Below are positions 16,692-23,993 of a stretch of 37,994 nt of DNA, in pieces (the first letter of the stretch is position 1; every line of letters begins with the position of its first letter). Made by a program: the position numbers and the translations under genes. The DNA comes from a bacterium. GTDB taxonomy: Bacteria; Actinomycetota; Acidimicrobiia; Acidimicrobiales; CATQHL01. The DNA lies in contig JAPPDX010000137.1 in the NCBI GenBank assembly GCA_028824415.1, forward strand, positions 1-37,994. The letters are read 5' to 3'. The notes under the pieces are model-generated. The model searched no databases, was not told the DNA's origin, and saw nothing but the letters and a program-made list of their open reading frames with translations.

Positions 16692-17360
16692 TTACGCGCC
16701 CGGTCCGGGCACATCGGCCGCCTCGCGGCGGAGATTTCCGCCCGCCTGTTCCGAAGTTCTCCGAGCCGGTGCAGATAGCACTGGCGGCCTCAGCGAGTGC
16801 AGGTCTCCCGGGGTGTCGACGTCCTGCAGTGTGGTTGGGTCGCACACGGTCACCAGGCGCGCCCTCACATGGTCGAGGGCGGTGTGGAGCCGGCGCTCCC
16901 CCGCCTTGAACAGCGGCTCGAGGAGGTGTCTGCAGTCGCGCCGCCACACGGCGTGAGCGGGCTGTGGTCGACCCTCCAGCAGGGGTACCACCACATCGGT
17001 GTTCGCGTCGGCGTGCTCCAGCAGTTCTCCTACGGTCCCCGCGCTGGCGCGTGGCAGGTCGCAGGCCAGGACGGCGACCCAGTCTCGCGTGGCCACTCTG
17101 AGCGCCGTGAGCAGCCCGCCCAAGGGACCCTCGCCGGCGTGATCGTCGCGAATCGCCGTGAAGCCGAGACGCGCCAAGCGGGCCTCGTCACCGCCGATGC
17201 TGAGCACTTCGACCGCCCCGGCCTCGGCGAGTGCGCACCGGGCGACCTCTGCGAGTGGCCGGCCCCCCAAGGCAGCGAAGGCCTTGTCGTGCCCCATGCG
17301 CCTGCTGGCACCGCCGGTGAGGACGGCGCCGCTGAAACTCCGGTCCGGTTGGTCAGGAAT
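16692..17360 (-). CDS. mobA: Molybdenum cofactor guanylyltransferase MobA-like
   Basis: Attaches GMP to molybdopterin to form the guanine dinucleotide cofactor. Signature N-terminal nucleotide-binding motif GAVLTGGASRRMGHDKAFAA, then GGRPLAEVARCAL, DDHAGEGPLGGLLTAL, WVAVLACDLPRAS (metal-binding Asp) and VDTPGDLHSLR near the C-terminus. A purine-nucleotide-transferase cousin (e.g. MocA, or a CofC/FbiD-like enzyme) is possible but less likely. No ATG, GTG or TTG lies between the upstream region and the motif. The best candidate is ATT at 17360, which has GGAG seven bases upstream and sits on the previous gene's stop. That gives 222 aa, a normal MobA length. Confidence 0.85.
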   Translation of the reverse strand: MPDQPDRSFSGAVLTGGASRRMGHDKAFAALGGRPLAEVARCALAEAGAVEVLSIGGDEARLARLGFTAIRDDHAGEGPLGGLLTALRVATRDWVAVLACDLPRASAGTVGELLEHADANTDVVVPLLEGRPQPAHAVWRRDCRHLLEPLFKAGERRLHTALDHVRARLVTVCDPTTLQDVDTPGDLHSLRPPVLSAPARRTSEQAGGNLRREAADVPGPGA

Positions 17361-17799
17361 CGAACTGCTCCGGTGGCCATTGCGGGTCGAGTTGGCGCAG
17401 GAACTGCTCGCAGCGCTGAGCCTCCTCCTGCTCCCCCAGTTGCGCCGCGGTGCGCGCCAGACCCGCCAACGCAAGCAGGAAGCCCCGGTTGTCCGGATGG
17501 TCCCAGCGAACGTAGCCCGACCCTCGCCAGCCGCTGCGACGGAGCCTGTCCAGGCCCCGGTGATAGCCGACGCGGAAGCAGGCGTACGCCTCCACGGTGT
17601 CGCGTGCCTCCTGGCCCAGCCGCGCCCATCCCTCCAGGAACAGGGGCCAGCGGGCGACGACCTCGCTGATGCGGTCGCGTCGATCCGAGGGTGCCGCCGC
17701 CAGGGCACTCGCCAGCAGAGTGAGCGCCTCGGTGGGTTCGGGGTCGAGCACTGTCTCCGGTGGCCCGGACGGGTTCATCGAGATGGGTATGTCAGTCAC
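17353..17799 (-). CDS. DUF3151 family protein
   Basis: 148 aa, soluble, helical. The core YACFRVGYHRGLDRLRRSGW, then VRWDHPDNRGFLLALAGLAR and QRCEQFLRQLDP match the actinobacterial DUF3151 family, whose function is not known. The repeated short helices resemble TPR-like packing. It follows pyruvate kinase by 87 bases and its TGA overlaps the candidate mobA start, implying coupled translation. Confidence 0.9.
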   Translation of the reverse strand: MTDIPISMNPSGPPETVLDPEPTEALTLLASALAAAPSDRRDRISEVVARWPLFLEGWARLGQEARDTVEAYACFRVGYHRGLDRLRRSGWRGSGYVRWDHPDNRGFLLALAGLARTAAQLGEQEEAQRCEQFLRQLDPQWPPEQFDS

Positions 17800-17886
17800 G
17801 TGGGCTCCTCGACGGACCGGCGGTTCCGCTGCGGCATCGGGCGCTGCCGCCCGCAGCCCGCTGCAGGTTCATTCGACCCGCCGGCA

Positions 17887-19368
17887 TTATCGCGCTGGCT
17901 CGGGGGCGCGACGGAGTTCACGCGGGTCCTCGGGGACACGCACCAGCCGCAGCACGTCGGTGCTGCGCGTCGCCGGGTTGATGCCCGCCAGGACCGCCAC
18001 GAGGTCACCGGGGCGTATGTGTCCCAGGTCGGTGGCCGCCTGCACGGCGTCGGCCACCCTCGATTCGTAGGCGATCTCGCTGGCGAGACAGATGGGTTCG
18101 ACTCCCCAGCTCAACGTCAGCTGACGCACCGTCCGGGGATCGGCGCTGAATCCGAGCACCGGGACGCGCGGCCGGAAGCGCGCCATCGAGCGGACCGTGA
18201 AGCCGCTGCCGGAAACGCAGATGAGTGCCGCCAGGTCCACCTCTTCCACGACCCGGGAGGCTGCGGTCGTCATGGCATCAGTGACCGACAGCGAGGTCTG
18301 CTCCGGGTTGATCATGTGAAGTTGGGTGATGTTCTGCGCCCAGCCGGTGTGGTCGAAGCGGAGGTCGGCCTCTTGGGCAATTCGCGCCATCGTGGTGACG
18401 ACAGGGACCGGGTGGGCCCCGATCGCCGTCTCCGCGGAGAGCATGACCGCGCTGGACCCGTCGAAGACGGCGTTGGCCACGTCGGAGGCTTCGGCGCGGG
18501 TCGGCACGGGCGACTCGATCATCGACTCCAGCATCTGCGTGGCGGTGATGGCGGGGCGACCGCCGGCGATGCAGCGCCGGATGATGTCCTTCTGGAGGTG
18601 CGGCAGACTCTCGATCGGGCACTCGATGCCAAGGTCACCTCGGGCCACCATGATGGCGTCGGCCGCGCTGATGATCGCATCGATGTTCTCGACAGCGGGA
18701 CGGGTCTCGATCTTGGCGATCAACAGCGGTCCGCCGGGCGGGGGCGCGGTGCCCAGGGCGCGGAGGTCATCCGACCCGCGCACGAACGACATGGCGATGA
18801 AGTCCACGCCGGCCTCGACGAACGCCTCGGCGTAGCGGAGGTCCTGGTCGGTGGGAGTCTTGAGGCTGAGCCGATCGGCGGGGATGTAGAAGCCCGGCCG
18901 GCCTCGCAACAACCCGCCGTGGAGCACCCGACCGTGCAGCTCTCCGCCTCGCCCCGACTGGATCTCGATGAGGACCTGGCCGTCGGCGAGCCCGACGCGA
19001 TCTCCTGCCCGTACGTCGTCGAGGAGGCGTTCGTAGTCCACCTCGAGCACCCGGGCATCGCTGGCCACCTGTCCGGGCCGGAGAATGACCTGGGCATCCT
19101 GCTCGAGCATGGCACCGCCGCGAGGCAGTGGCGCGACCCGGATCTTGGGGCCGGGGAGATCGGCCAGGATGCCGAGTTCGCGCGCCTCTTCGCTGGCAAC
19201 CCGGCGGATGCGCCGGTAGAGCTCGAGAGAGGAGTCGAGCGAGCCGTGGGAAAGGTTGACGCGGGCCACGTCCATGCCGGCGTGCATGAGCTTCGCCAGG
19301 ACCCGGGGACTCTCCGACGCGGGCCCGATCGAAGCGACGATCTTTGTGCGCCGCCGGTCGTCGGTCAT
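17887..19368 (-). CDS. pyk: Pyruvate kinase
   Basis: Last step of glycolysis, phosphoenolpyruvate + ADP to pyruvate + ATP. 493 aa. Motifs: TKIVASIGPAS at the N-terminus, AGMDVARVNLSHGS, ILADLPGPKIRV, the family signature IAKIETRPAVENIDAIISAA with the metal/PEP segment MVARGDLGIE, and ATQMLESMIESPVPTRAEAS. A B domain (about 70-165) and a C-terminal regulatory domain are present. It is the first gene of the minus-strand run pyk-DUF3151-mobA-rnd and is divergent from the phosphodiesterase gene at 19457, with 88 bases between. Confidence 0.97.
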   Translation of the reverse strand: MTDDRRRTKIVASIGPASESPRVLAKLMHAGMDVARVNLSHGSLDSSLELYRRIRRVASEEARELGILADLPGPKIRVAPLPRGGAMLEQDAQVILRPGQVASDARVLEVDYERLLDDVRAGDRVGLADGQVLIEIQSGRGGELHGRVLHGGLLRGRPGFYIPADRLSLKTPTDQDLRYAEAFVEAGVDFIAMSFVRGSDDLRALGTAPPPGGPLLIAKIETRPAVENIDAIISAADAIMVARGDLGIECPIESLPHLQKDIIRRCIAGGRPAITATQMLESMIESPVPTRAEASDVANAVFDGSSAVMLSAETAIGAHPVPVVTTMARIAQEADLRFDHTGWAQNITQLHMINPEQTSLSVTDAMTTAASRVVEEVDLAALICVSGSGFTVRSMARFRPRVPVLGFSADPRTVRQLTLSWGVEPICLASEIAYESRVADAVQAATDLGHIRPGDLVAVLAGINPATRSTDVLRLVRVPEDPRELRRAPEPAR

Positions 19369-19456
19369 CGCGGCAACCAGGAGGCGGCCCAGCGGATGTC
19401 CAGGCCGTGCGCAGCGAACCGACCCCGACCTCTCATCTCTTCAGCAGGCTACCGGC

Positions 19457-20236
19457 GTGGCTAACCTCCGCGCCATCTTCGAGTTGGCGCCCTACCTGCG
19501 ACACGACGGGCCTCTGGCCTTCGCGCACCGCGGCGGCGGTCACGAGGCTCCGGAGAACACCTTCGCCTCCTTCGAGCGCGCCGTGACCATGGGGTACCGG
19601 TATCTGGAGACCGACGCCCGGCTCACCTCTGACGGTGTCGTGGTTGCATTCCACGACCCCGCGCTCGACCGCCTCACCGATGGCACCGGCCGCATCGCGG
19701 ATCTCAGCTGGGCGGAGGTCGCCGCTGCCCGGGTCCACGGGATCGAACCGGTGCCTCGGCTGGAGGAGGTGTTGGGCGCCTGGGAGTCCGTTCGCTTCAA
19801 CATCGACCCGAAGTGCGACGCGGTCGTCGAACCGCTGGCTGAACTGGTCCGGGATCTGGCCATGGTGGAGCGGGTCTGCTTTGGGTCCTTCAAGGCGCGC
19901 CGGACCGCGCGACTGGGCAGGGTCCTGGGCGCTCAGGCCTGCAGGAGTCTGGGGCCACTCGGAGTCGCACGGTTGTGGCTGTCCGCGCGTGGCCTTCCGG
20001 TTCCGGCGATGCCGCGCGGCGCGGCCTGCGTGCAGGTGCCGGCCTTCATCGAGGGACGGGCCCTGGTTGACGAGGCCTTCGTGCGGGCGTCGCATCGGAG
20101 CGGGTTGCAGGTGCATGTCTGGACCGTCAACGATGCTGCCCACATGCATCGGCTGCTGGACGTCGGTGTGGACGGTCTGATGACCGACAGGCCGAGTGTC
20201 CTGCGCCAAGTCCTACAGGCCCGCGGTGCCTGGTGA
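19457..20236 (+). CDS. Glycerophosphodiester phosphodiesterase
   Basis: Hydrolyses glycerophosphodiesters to glycerol-3-phosphate and an alcohol. 259 aa, cytoplasmic type without a signal peptide. The GDPD signature is clear: AFAHRGGGHEAPENTFASF (catalytic His, ApENT) and ETDARLTSDGVVVAFHDPAL (metal Glu/Asp and second His), then VRFNIDPK, and a C-terminal VHVWTVNDAAHMHRLLDVGV and GLMTDRP. The GTG at 19457 is chosen because the in-frame extension runs back through pyk in antisense. No Shine-Dalgarno is clear. Confidence 0.95.
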   Translation: MANLRAIFELAPYLRHDGPLAFAHRGGGHEAPENTFASFERAVTMGYRYLETDARLTSDGVVVAFHDPALDRLTDGTGRIADLSWAEVAAARVHGIEPVPRLEEVLGAWESVRFNIDPKCDAVVEPLAELVRDLAMVERVCFGSFKARRTARLGRVLGAQACRSLGPLGVARLWLSARGLPVPAMPRGAACVQVPAFIEGRALVDEAFVRASHRSGLQVHVWTVNDAAHMHRLLDVGVDGLMTDRPSVLRQVLQARGAW

Positions 20237-20270
20237 GGCCGTCTTCGGGAACAGCGGAGCGGCGATGAAC

Positions 20271-20285
20271 GTGCCGTCACGGCAC
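20271..20285. terminator. Palindrome downstream of the phosphodiesterase gene
   Basis: GTGCCG and CGGCAC separated by TCA form a perfect 6-bp hairpin 35 bases after the stop. There is no T-run. It could end the phosphodiesterase transcript or be a protein site. Confidence 0.35.
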
Positions 20286-20315
20286 CCCTCCACCGGAGTC
20301 CTGTTGAGCACTTCG

Positions 20316-20343
20316 TTGACAACTGCCTGCAACCCTGTTGACA
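20316..20343 (+). repeat. Two perfect TTGACA hexamers 22 bases apart
   Basis: TTGACA occurs at 20316-20321 and 20338-20343. Each equals the consensus -35 box. The second has a weak ATTTCT at 18-base spacing (20362-20367); the first has no -10. They could be promoter elements for a transcript entering the purine-rich island, or operator half-sites. Confidence 0.4.
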
Positions 20344-20355
20344 GCGCGGGAGCAA

Positions 20356-20387
20356 CTGGGGATTTCTGCCGAAATTCTGGGGATTTC
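20356..20387. repeat. 11-base direct repeat, 21-base period, partly palindromic
   Basis: CTGGGGATTTC is at 20356-20366 and again at 20377-20387. The second copy runs into CCCC to form the near-palindrome GGGGATTTCCCC, flanked by AAATTC and GAATTC. Two copies one double helical turn apart would present the same DNA face to a bound protein. Confidence 0.6.
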
Positions 20388-20697
20388 CCCGAATTCAGGC
20401 ATTCCGCGATTGCACGCGTTGGGACCCCTTGCCAAACTCACACTCAACCGAATCACCTGCTTTGCTCCTTGCCGCGAGGAGAGGAGCCCGCAGGAAGCGC
20501 AGAGAGCCGGGCAACCGGAGCGAAGCGAATCCGGCGGAGGCGGGCGGAGGGTTCGGCCAGGATCGGCTCCGCCGGAGACTGGAAACAGGATCCGGTTGCG
20601 GGTCCGCCGGCCGCAAGGCAGGTGGATCTGCTCCGAACCGAACCGGAACCGTCGGAGGCTGCGGCCACCGGTAGAGACCGGCGAGGATCGGAGGAGG

Positions 20698-20722
20698 CGA
20701 GCCACCTCTGCGGGGTGGCTCG
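20698..20722. other. 9-bp hairpin in the island
   Basis: CGAGCCACC (20698-20706) and GGTGGCTCG (20714-20722) form a perfect stem with a seven-base loop. It is one of a row of hairpins spaced 20-50 bases apart. Confidence 0.5.
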
Positions 20723-20745
20723 GCCGCTGGGAGACGATTCATAGG

Positions 20746-20795
20746 GAGGCCCCGAGAAGCCGACCGGCGCAAGTCGGAAAGCTACTCGGGGCCTC
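20746..20795. terminator. 11-bp GC stem with nested stem
   Basis: GAGGCCCCGAG (20746-20756) and CTCGGGGCCTC (20785-20795) are perfect complements; inside, CCGAC (20760-20764) pairs with GTCGG (20773-20777). The strongest secondary structure in the window. It could be the 3' end of a plus-strand RNA from the island, or a terminator for the minus-strand glycosylase gene. A short pyrimidine run (CCCTTTCTC) follows on the plus strand. Confidence 0.5.
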
Positions 20796-20853
20796 GCCCT
20801 TTCTCGTCCCGAGGATGCCGGAGAAGCCGACCGGCCGCTGGCGGCCTCGCCCT
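20754..20853. repeat. Duplicated hairpin module
   Basis: GAGAAGCCGACCGG occurs at 20754-20767 and 20821-20834, and each copy is followed by GGCCTCGCCCT (20791-20801 region and 20843-20853) after a hairpin that differs in length. The second copy holds the small stem GGCCG/CGGCC (20833-20837/20842-20846). This looks like an old duplication that kept the outer sequence and changed the inside. Confidence 0.55.
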
Positions 20854-20881
20854 CTCAGAGCCCTCTCAGAGCCCTCTCAGA
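20849..20881. repeat. Three tandem copies of an 11-base unit at the glycosylase stop
   Basis: GCCCTCTCAGA is repeated exactly three times head to tail. The third copy contains the stop codon of the minus-strand glycosylase gene (20877-20879). Slippage here would change copy number beyond the stop without touching the protein. Confidence 0.9.
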
Positions 20882-21494
20882 CGCGCTCGCAGGCCCGCCA
20901 GCAGTACCAGGCCGCCACGGACCGGTAGGGACGGAAAAGCTCACCGGCACGCTCGAGTTCGGTCGGCGACGGCAGATCCTCCAGCCTGAACGCCAACGCG
21001 TAGCCCTTGCGCACTCCCAGGTCACCGGTCGGCCAGACGTCGAGCCGGTGCAGCGTGAACAGCAGGAACATGTGGGCCGTCCAGGGGCCGATGCCGCGCA
21101 CCTGCACGAGGCGGGCCACGACCTCCTCGTCACCGAGACGTCCCAGACCCGCCAGACCGAGCTGCCCGGAAAGGTCGCGCTCGGCGAGATCCAGCAACGA
21201 GGCCGTCTTGGCCGCGGACAGGCCCGCGCCCCGTAGCACCTCCCGCTCGGTGGCGGCGACCCTCGCAGCGCTGCAGTCGCCGTCCAGGGACGCCAGCACG
21301 CGCCCCCAGATGGCTCCCGCAGCCGCGCCCGCAAGCTGCTGGTAGACGATTGCCCGCGCCAGCGAGGCGAAACGCTCGGAGACCCGGGGCCGCGGCCCCA
21401 GCCGGCACGGGCCGTGGAGGGTCATCAGGCGGGCCATCGCCGGGGACCGGCGGGCGAGTGCCTCGCTGGCCTCCGCGAGGCTGGTTCGAGTCAC
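20877..21494 (-). CDS. DNA-3-methyladenine glycosylase II-like (HhH-GPD, AlkA family)
   Basis: Base-excision repair enzyme that removes alkylated bases. 205 aa, the compact form without the N-terminal AlkA domain. The helix-hairpin-helix with the catalytic region reads LVQVRGIGPWTAHMFLLFTL and then RLDVWPTGDLGVRKGYALAF, where the Asp of TGDLG is the expected catalytic residue. No FeS cysteine cluster follows, which argues against the endonuclease III/MutY branch. ASLARAIVYQQLAGAAAGAI is the usual N-terminal family stretch. GTG start at 21494. Divergent from the hydrolase gene at 21628. Confidence 0.93.
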   Translation of the reverse strand: MTRTSLAEASEALARRSPAMARLMTLHGPCRLGPRPRVSERFASLARAIVYQQLAGAAAGAIWGRVLASLDGDCSAARVAATEREVLRGAGLSAAKTASLLDLAERDLSGQLGLAGLGRLGDEEVVARLVQVRGIGPWTAHMFLLFTLHRLDVWPTGDLGVRKGYALAFRLEDLPSPTELERAGELFRPYRSVAAWYCWRACERV

Positions 21495-21615
21495 GATCGG
21501 ATACTACGTGCGACCCCGCGGTGCACCGCCGGACCCGTTGCCCGGATCCGGTCGGCCGGTCGACATCGCTACGCGGCGGTTCCGGGAAGAGAACTCGCCG
21601 TCGCCAGGCGCCCGG

Positions 21616-21621
21616 TAGGGT
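21616..21621 (+). promoter_or_regulatory. Candidate -10 box giving a near-leaderless hydrolase mRNA
   Basis: TAGGGT ends six bases before the ATG at 21628, so transcription would begin at or next to the start codon. There is no clear -35 at 17 bases and no Shine-Dalgarno. Leaderless mRNAs are common in actinobacteria. Confidence 0.45.
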
Positions 21622-21627
21622 CGCCGA

Positions 21628-22314
21628 ATGGTGCTTCCTCCGGTCGTGCTCGTGCACGGATTCGCAACCTCTTCCCACCGCACATGGGGATCCCTGGGTT
21701 GGATCGACCTGCTCACCGAGGCGGGACGCGAGGTGCACGCCCCGGATCTCCTCGGTCACGGCACCGCACCGAAACCGCACGAGGCGGCCGCCTACGCGCA
21801 TCTGGAGGGTTGGCTGGCCGAACAGCTGCCCGAAGGGCGACTCGACGCCATCGGCTTCTCGCTGGGTGCCCGCCTGCTGTTGGGCGTGGCCTCCGAGCAA
21901 CCGGACCGCTTCCGGCGACTTGTCGTCGCCGGGGTCGGGCGGAACATCATTCACGGAGAACCCGACTTCCGCCGGCGGGTCGCGGAAGCCGTTGCGGCCG
22001 TCCGGCCCCCCGAGGACCCCGCAATGGCCTACTTCCACGCTCTCGCGGACCGACCGGACGTGGACCGCGAGGCTCTCGTGGCATTCCTGGAGGGTTTCGA
22101 GGTGGACATCGAGGTCACCCGGCTCGCCCACATCACCTGCCCGGTGCTGGTCGTCCTCGGTGACGGCGACCGCTCGGGTCCGCCCGACGAGCTGGTGGCC
22201 GCCATCCCGGATGCGGAGCTGCGCACGCTGCGGGGGGTTGATCACGCCGCCACACCGAAGAACTACGAGTTCCTCGACGCCGCCCTCAGCTGGGTCGGCG
22301 AACCGCTCCCCTGA
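21628..22314 (+). CDS. Alpha/beta hydrolase
   Basis: 228 aa, soluble. Oxyanion-side motif VVLVHGFATSS, PDLLGHGTAP, nucleophile elbow IGFSLGARLLLG (Ser), acid in VLVVLGDGDRSGPP and the catalytic His in LRGVDHAATPKNYEF. The triad appears complete, so it is probably active, but the substrate cannot be read from sequence. Family members include esterases, lactonases and menaquinone-pathway MenH; no menaquinone gene is nearby. It sits alone between divergent and convergent neighbours. Confidence 0.9.
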   Translation: MVLPPVVLVHGFATSSHRTWGSLGWIDLLTEAGREVHAPDLLGHGTAPKPHEAAAYAHLEGWLAEQLPEGRLDAIGFSLGARLLLGVASEQPDRFRRLVVAGVGRNIIHGEPDFRRRVAEAVAAVRPPEDPAMAYFHALADRPDVDREALVAFLEGFEVDIEVTRLAHITCPVLVVLGDGDRSGPPDELVAAIPDAELRTLRGVDHAATPKNYEFLDAALSWVGEPLP

Positions 22315-22338
22315 CCGCGCGAATTCCGGGGATCGCTC

Positions 22339-23955
22339 TCAGTCCTCCCCGCCGCCGGTGTCCGGCACTCCAGCGGGCTCCTCTGCCGCGGACTCCCGGT
22401 GGCCACCGGTCGAAGCGGCGGAGCCCCCGCGCCGGGCGAGCAGGACCCAGAGGCCGCACAGGGCCGACATGATGGCCGCGGCCAACATGCTGAGTGCGAA
22501 CGCCCGGCTGAACGCCTCAGCGACCTCGGACGTGACCGTGTCCAACTGACCCGCTGTCAGTTCGCCGGCGGCGGTCAACCCCGCCGCTGTCTCCAGTGCG
22601 GCACCCGGCGAGTCCTCGGCCGGGCCGGCCAGCGCCTCACCCAGGCCGGCGACGTCGATCCTGCGGCGATAGACCACCGCCGAGAGCGTCCCGAGAGTGG
22701 CGATACCCAATGCCGCACCGACCTCCCGGGTGGCGTCGTTGACCGCCGACCCCACTCCCGCCTTGGCGAGCGGCGTGGAAGCCATGATGTCGTTGGTCGC
22801 TGGAACCGTGGTGAGGCTCAGTCCCACACCTGCCAGGGTGATCGGCGCGACCAGGAAGCCGTAGGTCGTGGTCGAATCGGCCAGCGACAGCAGGCCGAAG
22901 CAGACCGTGAGGGTGGCGAAGCCGGCGGCCATCACGGGCCTGGCGCCGAAGCGGCTGACCAGGCGCGGGGTGAGCGGTGCCACGAGCATGCCGCTGGCCG
23001 CCTCGGGCAGGGTCGTCAGCCCGGCCTGCAGGGGGCTGTACCCCAGGGCGAACTGCACATACAGGATCAGCAGGAACCAGAAGCCGATGAGCACGAGGAA
23101 CGACGTCGTGTTCACACCCGCCCCCACCCTGAAGCGGGGTTCGGAGAACAGTGACAGCGGCAGCATCGGATGCGGGGTGTGCCGTTCCCAGACCACGAAT
23201 GCCGCCCCCACAACGAGCGCCACCGCAAGCCCGGAAACCACCAGCGGTGAACTCCACCCCCGCTCCGGTCCCTCGATGAGCCCGAACAGCAGGGCGCTCA
23301 GGGCCACCAGCGAGGTCAGCGCCCCGAGGGGATCCAGCCGGGCGGCCTCCGGGTCACTCGACCGGGGAACCCACAGCGCGGTGGCCAGAAGGACCGCTCC
23401 GCCGATGGGCACGTTGTAGAGGAACGCCAACTCCCAGCCGCCGGGAGGGATGAACCACCAGCCCGTCATCAGCAGGCCGGTCAGGAGCGGGCCGAGCGCG
23501 CCGCCGGCGCTGGCGACGCCCGCCCAGATGGCGATTGCCTTGGGCCGCTCCCGCGGCGAGAAGACGTTCGTCGTGATGGAGAGCGTGGCCGGCATGATGA
23601 AGGCGGCACCGAGTCCCATGAGCGCCCGTGAGACCAGTAGCACGAGCGCGTTGGTCGCCATGCCACCCAGCAACGCGGCCCCTGTGAAGATCACCAGGCC
23701 CAATTCCAAGGCACCCTTGCGCCCGTAACGATCGCCGAGGGCGCCCGCGGTCAGCAGCAGCCCGCCGAAGGTGATCGTGTAGGCGTTGTTGATCCACTGC
23801 AGGACGGCCAGGCTCACGCCGAGATCGCGTTGCAGGCTGGCGAGCGCCACGTTGACCCCGGCGATCGACATGATCACCAGCGCCAGGCCGAGGCTCAGCA
23901 CCGCGAGCAGCCACCAGCGTCGCCGGTACACCTCGGGTCGGCGGTAGAGCTCCAT
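22339..23955 (-). CDS. MFS drug exporter, DHA2 (EmrB/QacA) type
   Basis: 538 aa with about 14 transmembrane segments. Motif-C-like and family features: NVALASLQRDLGVSLAVLQW after helix 1, GALGDRYGRKGALELGLVIF (motif A), a Pro/Gly-rich helix 5 (GVASAGGALGPLLTGLL), and a large C-terminal periplasmic loop (about residues 430-480) before the last helix, as in EmrB. The cytoplasmic C-terminus is acidic. The ATG at 23955 is followed by the basic MELYRRPEVYRRRWW just before helix 1; the longer frame upstream overlaps gltD. It exports toxic compounds with proton uptake; the substrate is unknown. It lies 38 bases after gltD and may be read from the same transcript. Confidence 0.9.
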   Translation of the reverse strand: MELYRRPEVYRRRWWLLAVLSLGLALVIMSIAGVNVALASLQRDLGVSLAVLQWINNAYTITFGGLLLTAGALGDRYGRKGALELGLVIFTGAALLGGMATNALVLLVSRALMGLGAAFIMPATLSITTNVFSPRERPKAIAIWAGVASAGGALGPLLTGLLMTGWWFIPPGGWELAFLYNVPIGGAVLLATALWVPRSSDPEAARLDPLGALTSLVALSALLFGLIEGPERGWSSPLVVSGLAVALVVGAAFVVWERHTPHPMLPLSLFSEPRFRVGAGVNTTSFLVLIGFWFLLILYVQFALGYSPLQAGLTTLPEAASGMLVAPLTPRLVSRFGARPVMAAGFATLTVCFGLLSLADSTTTYGFLVAPITLAGVGLSLTTVPATNDIMASTPLAKAGVGSAVNDATREVGAALGIATLGTLSAVVYRRRIDVAGLGEALAGPAEDSPGAALETAAGLTAAGELTAGQLDTVTSEVAEAFSRAFALSMLAAAIMSALCGLWVLLARRGGSAASTGGHRESAAEEPAGVPDTGGGED

Positions 23956-23993
23956 TGCGCGGTTAGCGGGCGCGGCGGCTCGGCGCAGCCCGG

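Larger units (their letters stand above)
20237..20876. other. Gene-free, repeat-rich, purine-skewed island
   Basis: The only stretch above 300 bases without a convincing gene. From 20310 to 20390 it has phased direct repeats; from about 20465 to 20760 the plus strand is strongly G/A-rich with many GGA and GGAG words; from 20746 to 20881 it has hairpins and tandem repeats. Reading frames here exist on both strands but encode low-complexity Arg/Pro/Gly-rich peptides with no domain. Perfect stems include 20515-20519/20530-20534, 20596-20601/20611-20616, 20631-20636/20652-20657, 20668-20672/20677-20681, 20698-20706/20714-20722 and 20746-20756/20785-20795. A structured RNA or a REP-like repeat cluster both fit. 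I looked for RNase P RNA, tmRNA and SRP RNA core motifs and did not find them. Confidence 0.6.

Noticed and set aside
17158-19464. 768-aa plus-strand frame
   Set aside because: Antisense to mobA, DUF3151 and pyk, all with clear motifs.
20395-20772. 125-aa minus-strand frame in the gene-free island
   Set aside because: Pro/Arg/Ser-rich, no domain and no good start; the stretch is better explained by repeats and hairpins.
20460-20800. RNase P RNA, tmRNA or SRP RNA
   Set aside because: I looked for the P4 core (GAGGAAAGTCC and ACAGAA), the tmRNA ends and the SRP loop with GGAAGCAGC; none is present on either strand.
20849-20881. CRISPR array
   Set aside because: The repeat unit is 11 bases with no spacers, and no cas gene is near.
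21470-21500. Possible tRNA T-arm (GGTTCGAGTC)
   Set aside because: The sequence is the start of the glycosylase coding region and no matching acceptor stem or anticodon arm is present.
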